From the NCBI GenBank assembly GCA_046331265.1, contig JAXLRE010000002.1, positions 1 through 64,000 on the forward strand: a stretch of 64,000 bases of DNA, given 5' to 3'. Of the stretch, positions 17,896 to 26,095 are shown piece after piece. The notes below the pieces were generated by a model, which was not told the DNA's origin, did no database searches, and saw only the letters and a list, made by a program, of their open reading frames with translations. This DNA comes from JAGPDB01 sp046331265. GTDB taxonomy: Bacteria > Actinomycetota > Acidimicrobiia > IMCC26256 > JAGPDB01. The translations under genes and the position numbers were made by a program. Numbering within the stretch: position 1 is the stretch's first letter; each line of letters starts with the position of its first letter.

Positions 17896-18897
17896 ATGAG
17901 CATTATTAATCAAATTGATTTACCTAATAATTTCGTTACTTTTGAGGAATTAAAAGAAGATTACCCAGACTTAGAATTGTCTGACCTGAAGTTATTAGCT
18001 CAAAGTGTTGGTACAAGTGTTGTAACTTTCAGAGTCCAATCTCCGACTACAGGACAAGTTCGACCCATTCACGGTATATACGATGATGATCTCGAATTGA
18101 TATTAAAAACATATGAAATCCCCAAAGCAACTGACGAAATTATTTCTTCTTATCGGTTGGGTAGAAAACTTAAAGCTGACCCGAATACGTTGATTAAATA
18201 TGGAAGAGAAGCAGGTTTATTGTTATTTACATATGATTTTGGCAATGGAAATCAAGGTATAGGTTTTTCTCAAGAGCAAGAAGAGATAGTAACAAATATT
18301 CTTGAAGAACGAAGAAAGAAAACAGCCGGTAAGGATATTAGATCTCTTAATAGTATTCGGATTGACTATACAATAGGCCGTGTAGCACTAGATCAAATGT
18401 TAGAAGATCATGGCATAGATGCTGGCGAATATTATTTTGGAATATCGCTAGGTTTAGGTTTAGATAAAAAACAATTTGCACGAATAAAACCAGCATTAGA
18501 TGAACGTCGAAATGTTGATGAAAAATCAACATTTAAAACTGTAAATAATTGGAGAGAAGAATTAAAAATCAGTAAAAGATTTTTGCTCATGTTGGCTGAA
18601 GGTGCTGGAGTTAGTACATCGACAAAATATTTTCATGGGTACTTAACTGAGGGTTTTTCTAGAAAAGATATAGAAGCCATTGCCGATGCATACGAAAAAT
18701 TTAATAGACCTGAAAACAGACCAGTCTCTATAACGAGCATTTCAAAGGCGAGAAAGATCCCTTCTGCTGAAGTCGTCCGCCTCGCGGGTGAAGTAGGGGC
18801 TACTCCTTATCGAAGACTTTCTGGACGAACTTATGGAATGTCGATCACAAGGGGAGAATTGGCAAACCTAGAAAGAAGATTCGGTCGACCCAGATAA
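17896..18897 (+). CDS. Tandem HTH-like repeat protein, four units
   Basis: A 333-aa paralogue of the protein at 15273. The N-terminal domain matches it in pattern: FVTFEELKEDYPDLELSDLK here, FISFVELEDIFPDVTKEQWK there. Four repeat units follow with a period of about 65: turns near G107, G173, G238 and G301, each followed by an aromatic strand (TYDFG, EYYFG, TKYFHG, YRRLSG) and a Gly-rich loop before a helix. Examples of the strand-loop part are HGIDAGEYYFG and GLGLDKKQF. Basic C-terminus (RRFGRPR). ATG at 17896. Function unknown; nucleic-acid or protein scaffold binding inferred from the HTH-like units. Confidence 0.72.
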   Translation: MSIINQIDLPNNFVTFEELKEDYPDLELSDLKLLAQSVGTSVVTFRVQSPTTGQVRPIHGIYDDDLELILKTYEIPKATDEIISSYRLGRKLKADPNTLIKYGREAGLLLFTYDFGNGNQGIGFSQEQEEIVTNILEERRKKTAGKDIRSLNSIRIDYTIGRVALDQMLEDHGIDAGEYYFGISLGLGLDKKQFARIKPALDERRNVDEKSTFKTVNNWREELKISKRFLLMLAEGAGVSTSTKYFHGYLTEGFSRKDIEAIADAYEKFNRPENRPVSITSISKARKIPSAEVVRLAGEVGATPYRRLSGRTYGMSITRGELANLERRFGRPR

Positions 18898-18936
18898 ATG
18901 CTGCTGATCTTGTATTAATTCAGCATTTATAGTGAC

Positions 18937-18942
18937 GATAAT
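18937..18942 (+). promoter_or_regulatory. -10 element, 591-aa gene (leaderless)
   Basis: GATAAT, 5 nt, then GTG at 18948. Weaker fit to TAnnnT than the others. Confidence 0.4.
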
Positions 18943-18947
18943 AGCTT

Positions 18948-20723
18948 GTGGCTGAATATGGCGAGTACCCAAGAATTGGAATCGATCCAGATATTTCTAA
19001 GTTTTTTAGAGATCCGAATGTGCTTGCTCAATGGGAGATCAATACAGATTCTAAAACTGAAAGTGTAACAAAACCATTTATAAATGCACCAGGACACTGG
19101 GCATGGCAGATAAGAAACATTTCTGGTCATGTTTTATTTAAACATCTTTTTGGATTCGATTTAAGGAAAGACCGCAATTTTGGTAAGCGCGATATTTCAG
19201 AAATAAATAGACGCTTAAAAATATTTAACAAAATTGATTTTCCTGAATGCTTAGTTGAAGACCCTAAAGAACTGAAAAAAATTCTAGATAATTTTGAAAA
19301 AGAATTCCAAAACATTATTAAACAAGACAATAATAAAAATAACAGAAACCCAAATAACACTAACCTATCCACAGAAGCGTTAAATAAATTAGATGATTTG
19401 ACTAAAGAATTTATAGAAAAAATTATTAATTTTCAAAATCCGTTAAATGGTTTTGAAAAAATAATCGAGATTGCACAAAATGCGATAGGTGCATCAGATA
19501 AAACATTCACGTTTAAAGGCAACGACGGAAAAAATTATGGCAACATAATAATTCAAGAGCACGATGAGCCATATCCAGAAATCTACGATTTTGAAAAACG
19601 AAAAAAAATTCCCTGCAGATATACAGTACTTATTGCTAACCATGAAAAATTTAATGGTGCAGGTCGTCCAAAATCAAAGTATGACCCTTCTGGGACAATG
19701 TATAGAATTGAAACAGAAGACCAGCTTTATGATTTTCTTGAACGTGAATGTAGACAGAGATCCAAGCAAGGCCTTAATATTGAAGCTACAGGAAGTTTGA
19801 GAGATTCTTTTGTAAACAGATTTTCTATTAGTTTACAAAATCTTGCAGGTGGCAGGGCTGAACAAACTCAAAGGCGAGATGAAATGGAAGATCAGGACAC
19901 AACACCAGTCAGATTTCTTGTCCCTGAGCAAATAACACCAAGAACAGCTGCTTTACTCAGGGAAGAAGTGCTTGAAGGTGAATATGCGCAGCAGTTAGCT
20001 GATACAGATGAAACAGCACTAGATCAATTACTTTTAGCGTGTGATTCGTTAGAACGGTGGAGTACTGTAAACTTGTCGAATAGACCACGCGTCAATAGTT
20101 TGCCGTTGCCAATAGACCAAGCTCAATTTCTTTCTGATGCTTTAAAAGAAGTCGGTCTTTCTGGAACATTTCCCAGCGATTTAGGTGGTAAAAGAACGAA
20201 TATTGATGCTATGAATTTTGGTTTCATATTATCAATAGATATTGAAAAAATTAAGATTGCCGAATCTGTTAGTGAAGTGTTAGGTCTTGACCCGAGCGTG
20301 AGTAATGGTGCCAAGATCATTATTGATTTAGATAGAGCTAGCGATGCCTTGGCGAGAAGTCGAGATTTTGCTTCTGAAACCATTGATCGAATAACCAATT
20401 TCTTGACACAGCATGACGAACATAGACCACAACTGGTCGATGTTTTAACAGGATTAGGATACCAACGAATTGTTAATGCAATAATGCCACGCCAAGACGA
20501 TCCAGCTAATGATGAACGAATCATAAATCCTCGACCGTCATTAAATGACGAAGATGCAAGGATATTAGATCTATATCTTTCAAATGATATTGGAACAAGT
20601 CTTGATGAAGTTGTTGATAATGGAAGTATATTGTTTGCGAGATTGAACAGTACTATTGGTAAGGCTACGGAGTTAGTTTCACTTATAAGGCAGCAACCCG
20701 GACAAAGTATGGATCGAGATTGA
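18948..20723 (+). CDS. Unknown 591-aa protein of the repeat cluster
   Basis: No family recognised. GTG start at 18948. The N-terminal part (1-100) contains APGHWAWQIRNISGHVLFKHLFGFDLR in shape (aromatic and His-rich). It is followed by an Asn-rich low-complexity linker at about 127-142 (NNKNNRNPNNTN), a mixed middle domain (about 180-300), and a long helical C-terminal half rich in Asp and Leu. No membrane segment. It ends 2 bp before the convergent guaB stop. Position and direction make it the last gene of the cluster starting near 15273. Confidence 0.6.
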   Translation: MAEYGEYPRIGIDPDISKFFRDPNVLAQWEINTDSKTESVTKPFINAPGHWAWQIRNISGHVLFKHLFGFDLRKDRNFGKRDISEINRRLKIFNKIDFPECLVEDPKELKKILDNFEKEFQNIIKQDNNKNNRNPNNTNLSTEALNKLDDLTKEFIEKIINFQNPLNGFEKIIEIAQNAIGASDKTFTFKGNDGKNYGNIIIQEHDEPYPEIYDFEKRKKIPCRYTVLIANHEKFNGAGRPKSKYDPSGTMYRIETEDQLYDFLERECRQRSKQGLNIEATGSLRDSFVNRFSISLQNLAGGRAEQTQRRDEMEDQDTTPVRFLVPEQITPRTAALLREEVLEGEYAQQLADTDETALDQLLLACDSLERWSTVNLSNRPRVNSLPLPIDQAQFLSDALKEVGLSGTFPSDLGGKRTNIDAMNFGFILSIDIEKIKIAESVSEVLGLDPSVSNGAKIIIDLDRASDALARSRDFASETIDRITNFLTQHDEHRPQLVDVLTGLGYQRIVNAIMPRQDDPANDERIINPRPSLNDEDARILDLYLSNDIGTSLDEVVDNGSILFARLNSTIGKATELVSLIRQQPGQSMDRD

Positions 20724-20725
20724 AT

Positions 20726-22240
20726 CTAGCTGCCGTTATAATTTGGTGCTTCGTGAGTAATAATTACATCGTGTGGATGGTTCTCTCTTAAAGCTGCAGC
20801 AGTTACCCGAACGAAATGCGCGTTCGCGTTCATCGATGCGATATTTTCTGCTCCAATGTAACCCATACCTGCGCGGAGTCCTCCAGCTAGTTGGTATAGA
20901 ACGGATCTAACATCACCTTTGAAAGGAACCATTCCTTCTACGCCTTCAGGTACAAGTTTTGATTCTAAATCTTCGTCTGCTTCCATGTGGTCTTGGAAGT
21001 AACGGTCACGAGAACCACGTTTCATTGCGCCAAGTGAACCCATGCCTCTAAAACTTTTATACAAATGTCCGTCGCGCATTATTTGTTCGCCTGGAGATTC
21101 TTTACATCCAGCAAGCATTGTCCCTAGCATTACAGTGCTTGCGCCAGCTGCTAATGCTTTAACTGCATCGCCACTGTGGCGTATTCCGCCGTCTGCAATT
21201 ATTGGTACACCGCTTGATTTTGTTGCACTAAAAACATCCATGATCGCGCTTAATTGTGGGGCCCCAACTCCGGCTACAACTCTTGTTGTACATATTGATC
21301 CAGGACCAATACCTACTTTTATTGCGTCAACACCAATGTCTAATAAATCTTTTGCTGCACCAGCTGTTGCAATGTTTCCAACGATAAGTTGAAGATCTGG
21401 ATAATCTTTTCTGATTCTTTTTGCTGTTTCTAAAACACGAGAAGAATGACCGTGTGCAGTATCAATAACAATTACATCTACACCTGCAGAATCAAGTTCG
21501 TTAACTCTAAATTCTGTTGAATCATCTGTTCCAACTGCAGCTGCTACAAGTAAGTGACCTTCATCATCTGTATTTGCTAAAGGATATTTTTCTCTTTGGC
21601 TGATGTCTTTTAGTGTCATTAAACCAGAGAGCATTCCGTCTTTAACAAGAGGTAGTTTTTCGATTTTGTTTTCTACCATTAATTTACGAGCGTCATCTGG
21701 CGAGATAGGTTCTTGAGCAGTGATCAGTTGAGTCGTCATCACTTTTGAAACTGGTTCATCTAAGTTTGAAGCTGAACGCATGTCGCGTGTTGAAAGAATC
21801 CCGACAAGTTTGTTGTGTTCATCAACAACAGGTAGGCCGTGAACATTGTTAGAGCGCATTAATGCTCTCGCATCTAAAATTGTTTCGCTTGCCTTAATTG
21901 TTATTGGTTGGCGAATTATTAATGATGATGCACGCTTTACTTTTCTAACTTCATCAGCTTGTGACTCTGGTTGCATTGAACGATGTAGAACACCAATACC
22001 ACCAGATTTTGCCATTGCGATTGCCATTGAACTTTCTGTAACGGTATCCATGGCTGCAGAAACGAAAGGAATTTTTACTTGAAGGTTTCGCGTGAACTGT
22101 GATGTTGTTGAAACAGCGCTAGGTAGAACATCGCTTGGTTGGGGCAGCAGTAGTACGTCGTCGAATGTTAAATAGGTAGGAATTTGAGCTATCGCATGAA
22201 TGGTAGAAGGAGATGCAACATTATTTTCTAGGTGCTCCAT
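20726..22240 (-). CDS. guaB: Inosine-5'-monophosphate dehydrogenase
   Basis: Oxidises IMP to XMP with NAD+, the first step of GMP synthesis. 504 aa with the full barrel plus an inserted Bateman domain: two CBS repeats at about 109-160 and 165-215. The active-site loop GIGPGSICTTR carries the catalytic C317, and the flap region includes RGMGSLGAM. The start ATG at 22240 has TACAAT 6 nt upstream, so it is probably leaderless. Neighbours are unrelated. Confidence 0.96.
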   Translation of the reverse strand: MEHLENNVASPSTIHAIAQIPTYLTFDDVLLLPQPSDVLPSAVSTTSQFTRNLQVKIPFVSAAMDTVTESSMAIAMAKSGGIGVLHRSMQPESQADEVRKVKRASSLIIRQPITIKASETILDARALMRSNNVHGLPVVDEHNKLVGILSTRDMRSASNLDEPVSKVMTTQLITAQEPISPDDARKLMVENKIEKLPLVKDGMLSGLMTLKDISQREKYPLANTDDEGHLLVAAAVGTDDSTEFRVNELDSAGVDVIVIDTAHGHSSRVLETAKRIRKDYPDLQLIVGNIATAGAAKDLLDIGVDAIKVGIGPGSICTTRVVAGVGAPQLSAIMDVFSATKSSGVPIIADGGIRHSGDAVKALAAGASTVMLGTMLAGCKESPGEQIMRDGHLYKSFRGMGSLGAMKRGSRDRYFQDHMEADEDLESKLVPEGVEGMVPFKGDVRSVLYQLAGGLRAGMGYIGAENIASMNANAHFVRVTAAALRENHPHDVIITHEAPNYNGS

Positions 22241-22246
22241 GTATCA

Positions 22247-22252
22247 ATTGTA
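22247..22252 (-). promoter_or_regulatory. -10 element, guaB (leaderless)
   Basis: TACAAT on the minus strand, 6 nt before the ATG at 22240. No Shine-Dalgarno. Confidence 0.5.
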
Positions 22253-22329
22253 GTTTGTATGGGCGATTTTGTCATATTCGCATGTTTGATTAGAAACTTA
22301 AGGGCATTCGCTTCGGCAGATAAAAAGCT

Positions 22330-22614
22330 ATGTCGTTTATTGATTACTTTATTGAGAAGAAACTATATATAGTTTTAGTTATTGCTTTTCTTTTTATGGG
22401 TATAGGGGCATATGTTTATAAAGATGGTAAAGCGCCAAAAGGTTGGGAGAAAGCTAAAGGGTCGGTTGTTGCGGTAATTTCAAATGAGGATACTGATAGT
22501 GATGGCAATACTTCCACAACTTATACGCCAGTTGTTAGATATCAAGCCAATGGCGCTAGCTATAAAGTGAGAAGTAGCTATTCGTCTTCATCACAACCTG
22601 ATGTTGGTTCATAG
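22330..22614 (+). CDS. Truncated DUF3592-like membrane protein
   Basis: A 94-aa protein with one N-terminal transmembrane helix (about 11-30) followed by a small beta domain of DUF3592 type (GSVVAVISNED, then TYTPVVRYQANGASYKVRSS). DUF3592 proteins normally continue past the Ser-rich strand with a VxVxYxPxxP strand and often a second helix. Here the stop comes directly after PDVGS, and I find no good continuation in the other frames. It is probably a 3'-truncated gene; expression uncertain. Confidence 0.5.
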   Translation: MSFIDYFIEKKLYIVLVIAFLFMGIGAYVYKDGKAPKGWEKAKGSVVAVISNEDTDSDGNTSTTYTPVVRYQANGASYKVRSSYSSSSQPDVGS

Positions 22615-23061
22615 CATTCACTTATTTACGAAATAGAAAGCGCATGGCCGAGGGCTGATATTCTACGTACGTATGTATGTAAAATATACAGTACGGTCAG
22701 TTAGATCAAGCGTAAATTCAGCAAATCATTACTTCAGCAAGCACGCAAAAGTGACGATATTTCCATTTGAGGTAGTATTTGCGCAGTTTTCTTTTTGGAC
22801 AATGTATGGTGTTTGGCGGGAAATGGAACTAAAGTTCCCATACTAAACACATAACGTGACCAAAGTCACTGTGCGAATTCTAAAAGATTGAATACGCTAG
22901 TAACCTGAGGGGAGGTGAGCGGATTTAAGGTTGAAAGACCTGGGGCTTGTGTGAAGTCCTTTGATGGGTGTAATAGCAACTTATCATTGAAGAGAAGCGG
23001 AATAAAACGCAACTGATCTTAGCGACCAGTAGCGACACCTACTAAGTGAGGTGATGCTTTT
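22615..23061 (+). other. Structured intergenic region, candidate leader RNA
   Basis: 447 bp without a gene, rich in short inverted repeats. Upstream, GGAAC/GTTCC with loop TAAA (22825-22838) and GTGAC/GTCAC with loop CAAA (22856-22869) look like operator sites or small hairpins. From about 22925, successive stems can be drawn: AGGT/ACCT (22928-22941), GGGCTT/AAGTCC (22943-22959), and an 8-bp stem at 22962-22986 (TGATGGGT with ACTTATCA, two G-U pairs). Near the end, AGTAG/CTACT (23029-23044) excludes CACCT/AGGTG (23036-23053), and the second stem would cover the ribosome binding site of the small ORF. It resembles no riboswitch I can name. Confidence 0.45.
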
Positions 23062-23154
23062 ATGAAAAAGTTGTTATCTCGAGCAGCGTCTTTTGGTGCT
23101 GAAATTGGGACACTTGTTCTCAGTGGCGGTGCCATGCAAGGACGTCGCGGTTAG
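23062..23154 (+). CDS. 30-residue peptide behind the structured leader
   Basis: ATG at 23062 has a good Shine-Dalgarno GAGGTGA 7 nt upstream and encodes a 30-aa peptide beginning MKKLLSRAASFGAEIG and ending in QGRRG. It has a basic start, a mildly hydrophobic amphipathic middle with Gly-Gly, and a basic end. It could be a leader peptide, a pheromone-like or antimicrobial-like peptide, or a small membrane-associated protein. The ribosome binding site can be hidden in a hairpin. No homologue recognised. Confidence 0.45.
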   Translation: MKKLLSRAASFGAEIGTLVLSGGAMQGRRG

Positions 23155-23204
23155 TCTAAATTAAAGGCTCACGAGGGACTTCATACAGGCTCAATTCCAT
23201 ATAC

Positions 23205-23387
23205 ATGAAAGCATTTTCTTTACGAACACGAGAAATAATTTCTACTTCTTTCTTTGTTTGCGTAATGGCTGTCGCTATATATGCAACAGTTGACGGTAAC
23301 TACAGCATTCGTTTGGGTTCCGTATATATTCTTTTCAATACTGTTTTTGATTTCTGTCTTAAGAGAAGTGATTGTAACTGTAGGTGA
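23205..23387 (+). pseudogene. Probable true 5' end of the HD-GYP gene, out of frame
   Basis: Starting at ATG 23205 this frame reads a basic N-terminus and a hydrophobic helix (IISTSFFVCVMAVAIYATV), then GSVYILFNTVF, then loses sense. Skipping one base at the T run 23344-23348 joins it to LISVLREVIVTV of the next frame, giving a smooth second helix. That makes it the likely missing first membrane helix of the following gene. Confidence 0.45.
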
Positions 23388-24639
23388 CACGGACATAGGA
23401 ATGTCGTCTGATACGGCTATAGCCGGTGGTGCAGCCGTTATCTTCTATACATCGCATTCCCCTCTAAGTTTGATTCTTGCAATGGCTATAACTGTTATAT
23501 ATCCAAGGAATATTAAAAAACGTAAATGGGCCGTCTTGGCGTTTAATGTTTCTAACGAGATAGTTGCAGTATGTGCTACCTACTTTGCTTTAAGAATATT
23601 GGACTTCTCTATAAACGAGCCTGTATTTATTGTTATTTTTAAAGTTTTCATAGCTACTTCAGTTTTCGAACTTATTAATTATTCGATTTTAGCTATTGAT
23701 TCAGCTTTCAGAGGAGAAAATTGGAGGGAACTTTTATACGACCTACGTAAGTCATTAATAGAGGTGCTTCCATTGGCTTTATTTTCAGGACTTTTAGGAA
23801 AGTTTTATTTTGATTATGGAACACCGATGTTGCTTCTATTTGTTGTTCCTTTGTTTTTTGGTAGAGAATTAGCAGCATCATACGCTCGTATGTCGGAAAC
23901 TCAAAAGTCCACTCTTGATACCCTCACCCGTACACTTGAAGCGAAAGACAAATATACCGCTGGACATGTTGAGCGAGTTGCAAAGTTTGCAAAATATATT
24001 GGTGAAGAACTTGGCTATGGTCCACGTCGTCTAGAAAGATTACGACAAGCAGCTTTGCTTCATGACGCAGGAAAACTAGTTGTTCCATCCGCATTACTAA
24101 ACAAGCCTGGAAAACTTACTGAAGAAGAATTCAAAATTATCCAACGCCATGAATTCGTAACAATAGAAACTTTAAAATCAATCGACTTTCTATCATCAAT
24201 TGCCTACACGGCCGGTGGCGACCACAACACAATGGAAGGTAAAGACACTCGCAAACTTGAACCATTTATAGTTTCTGCATGTGACGCTTTTGATGCAATG
24301 ACATCGTCGCGTTCATATCGTAAAGCGTTGCCTATGGAAGTTGCTTTTGAAGAATTGCAATCTAAAAAAGGAAAACAATTTCATCCAAAAGTTGTAGAAG
24401 CACTAATTAAAGCTATTGAATCGCGTGATGAACATTATGGTGCTGGATACGAAACAGACATCATTCACGACGATGCTCCAGAAGTAGGAATTGGTTCTGC
24501 AGGTATTGGAGACTTAGAAGCTCAAGCTGTTAAAGAAGATCTCGAATCACAATCGAAGCCAATCCCATCAATAAAACGGGTAACAGTCGATGGTCAAGCA
24601 CCAGCTATCGCAGATGCTCCTCAAGCAGGTGAAGCATGA
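23281..24639 (+). CDS. Membrane HD-GYP-type phosphohydrolase
   Basis: A 452-aa protein in this frame, with about six transmembrane helices in the first 200 residues and a C-terminal HD-GYP-like domain (about 215-385). The metal-binding HD is present in LLHDAGKLVVPSALL (codons from 24061). Later motifs include RHE, GDHN and the AFDAMTSSRSYRKALP helix. HD-GYP enzymes degrade cyclic di-GMP. The GYP triad itself is not seen: the loop reads GDHNTMEGKDTRK, so catalysis on c-di-GMP is uncertain. The tail after 390 is disordered. The annotated start lacks a Shine-Dalgarno, and the first helix may lie in another frame upstream. Its stop overlaps the start of the next gene by 4 nt. Confidence 0.75.
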   Translation: MQQLTVTTAFVWVPYIFFSILFLISVLREVIVTVGDTDIGMSSDTAIAGGAAVIFYTSHSPLSLILAMAITVIYPRNIKKRKWAVLAFNVSNEIVAVCATYFALRILDFSINEPVFIVIFKVFIATSVFELINYSILAIDSAFRGENWRELLYDLRKSLIEVLPLALFSGLLGKFYFDYGTPMLLLFVVPLFFGRELAASYARMSETQKSTLDTLTRTLEAKDKYTAGHVERVAKFAKYIGEELGYGPRRLERLRQAALLHDAGKLVVPSALLNKPGKLTEEEFKIIQRHEFVTIETLKSIDFLSSIAYTAGGDHNTMEGKDTRKLEPFIVSACDAFDAMTSSRSYRKALPMEVAFEELQSKKGKQFHPKVVEALIKAIESRDEHYGAGYETDIIHDDAPEVGIGSAGIGDLEAQAVKEDLESQSKPIPSIKRVTVDGQAPAIADAPQAGEA

Positions 24640-25973
24640 GTGCAGCTGCAAGTAAACAAAACCAAGAACACGACATAAACCCTTGGCATAAAAACGTTAG
24701 CCCTCGAGTTTGGCGCACATCTATTGTTTCGACCTTATTATTTATTGCTGGAATAGCAGCATATAGAGTTGATCAATATCAATGGCTCGGCATTCTTGCA
24801 ATTTTCACAGCGACAATTATCGTGGGTGAAAACCTCGAACTAAAACTTACCGACCGTCCACCAATACCAATTTCGTTTGCAGCGGTTTTAGCGTTAGCGC
24901 GAACAAACACAAACATTGGTGAATATTCATGGGTACATGTAAGCGCAGTTGCTCTTACAGCTGCGTTCGTTTCAACGTTATGTTATTCACATGTTTCTAT
25001 TCTGAGGCGCTTACAAGTTTTTGGGGCTAGAGCTTCAACCTACTTTATAGGGATAGTATTTGTTCACTTTGCTACTGGACATACTTCTCCGACATCGCAA
25101 CTTTTATATGTTGCATTAATTGCTGGAATCGTTTTGATGCTCGCATGGCACGAACTTCTAGCTTTCATAGACGGATATCCAAGAGTATACGGGTTCTTCG
25201 CTGCTGCGGCACATGCTTCTGTTGTTGCAGGTGCGGTGCTAATCGGAGTTGGATACGCAGGCACGAAAAATTTACCTGCAAATTGGGCATCGCCAGAAGC
25301 AGGTGGCAACGGTCTAGGAATATCAGCCTTATTTACATGTGCCATACCGTTATTGGTTGCATGGTTTGCGTTCGCTCGCTACTACGGAGCATTACGAACA
25401 TATAAACAAACTGTTAAAGCATTGTCAGCTGCACCAGAACTTGGAGGAATAGTTGCTTGGGGTCACGCTGACAGGGTTGCAAGAATTGCTGGTGCAGTTG
25501 CTGAACGATTAGATCTTGATCGCGAAGACAGACAAGCAATTGAAACTGCATGTTACATGCACACATTAGGTGACGCAGTTTTAGACACAACAGTTGATGT
25601 TGATCCATATGAAGAATCACAAGCAGCAAATGTAACAGCAGACATTATTCGACAAACTGGTGGATTAGATCGTGTTGCAGACATAATTGAAGATCACGTT
25701 CGACCATACCGTGGAGTTATCGATGGAAACCTTGTTGCACAAAATGATATTGCAGCATCGGTTATGAGAGTTGCAAATGATTACGACAACATTTCACGTC
25801 GAGAAGAAACATGGGGTTCGCGAGCGCTAGTGGAGATGCTAACGGCGTCAGCTGCGAACTATAACCCTCGTGCATTAGAAGCGCTTGAGTGGGTTTTAAG
25901 TCGTGACCGTTACGCAGATTTAATTGATCCTCCTCAAATGCCTGAGTACGTTCAAGAACATTTGAATTCATAA
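24636..25973 (+). CDS. Membrane protein with degenerate HD domain
   Basis: A 445-aa partner of the preceding gene, joined by an ATGA overlap and so probably translationally coupled. Helices span about 29-240 in the same MASE-like layout. The C-terminal domain (about 265-440) follows the HD-GYP path (AWGHADRVARIAGAVAERL), but the HD pair is HT at HTLGD (codons from 25560), while a later H-x-R-P-Y-x-G loop (EDHVRPYRG) is kept. With the metal Asp missing, it may be a sensor or regulatory partner of the first protein rather than an enzyme. Confidence 0.7.
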   Translation: MSAAASKQNQEHDINPWHKNVSPRVWRTSIVSTLLFIAGIAAYRVDQYQWLGILAIFTATIIVGENLELKLTDRPPIPISFAAVLALARTNTNIGEYSWVHVSAVALTAAFVSTLCYSHVSILRRLQVFGARASTYFIGIVFVHFATGHTSPTSQLLYVALIAGIVLMLAWHELLAFIDGYPRVYGFFAAAAHASVVAGAVLIGVGYAGTKNLPANWASPEAGGNGLGISALFTCAIPLLVAWFAFARYYGALRTYKQTVKALSAAPELGGIVAWGHADRVARIAGAVAERLDLDREDRQAIETACYMHTLGDAVLDTTVDVDPYEESQAANVTADIIRQTGGLDRVADIIEDHVRPYRGVIDGNLVAQNDIAASVMRVANDYDNISRREETWGSRALVEMLTASAANYNPRALEALEWVLSRDRYADLIDPPQMPEYVQEHLNS

Positions 25974-26065
25974 GTCCTGCATAAGAAGATATTTTTAATA
26001 TTGATGTCATTTTAAAGAATGCTGTCGTATCTATAGGGTCTTGCGTCTTGCCCCTTACCCAGTAG

Positions 26066-26071
26066 TAGAAT
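26066..26071 (+). promoter_or_regulatory. -10 element with short leader, HAD gene
   Basis: TAGAAT, followed by about 24 nt to ATG at 26096, with GGGGGC just before the start serving as ribosome binding site. A contrast to the leaderless genes nearby. Confidence 0.4.
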
Positions 26072-26095
26072 ATTACTTAATGTTCGGGGGCAAAA

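Noticed and set aside
14013..20723. Prophage or integrative element
   Set aside because: No integrase, portal, capsid, terminase or flanking direct repeat or tRNA is visible; codon use looks like that of the neighbours.
22890..23061. c-di-GMP (GEMM), c-di-AMP (ydaO), SAM, TPP or cobalamin riboswitch
   Set aside because: The conserved core sequences of these classes were looked for by eye and not found, so only a generic structured leader is claimed.
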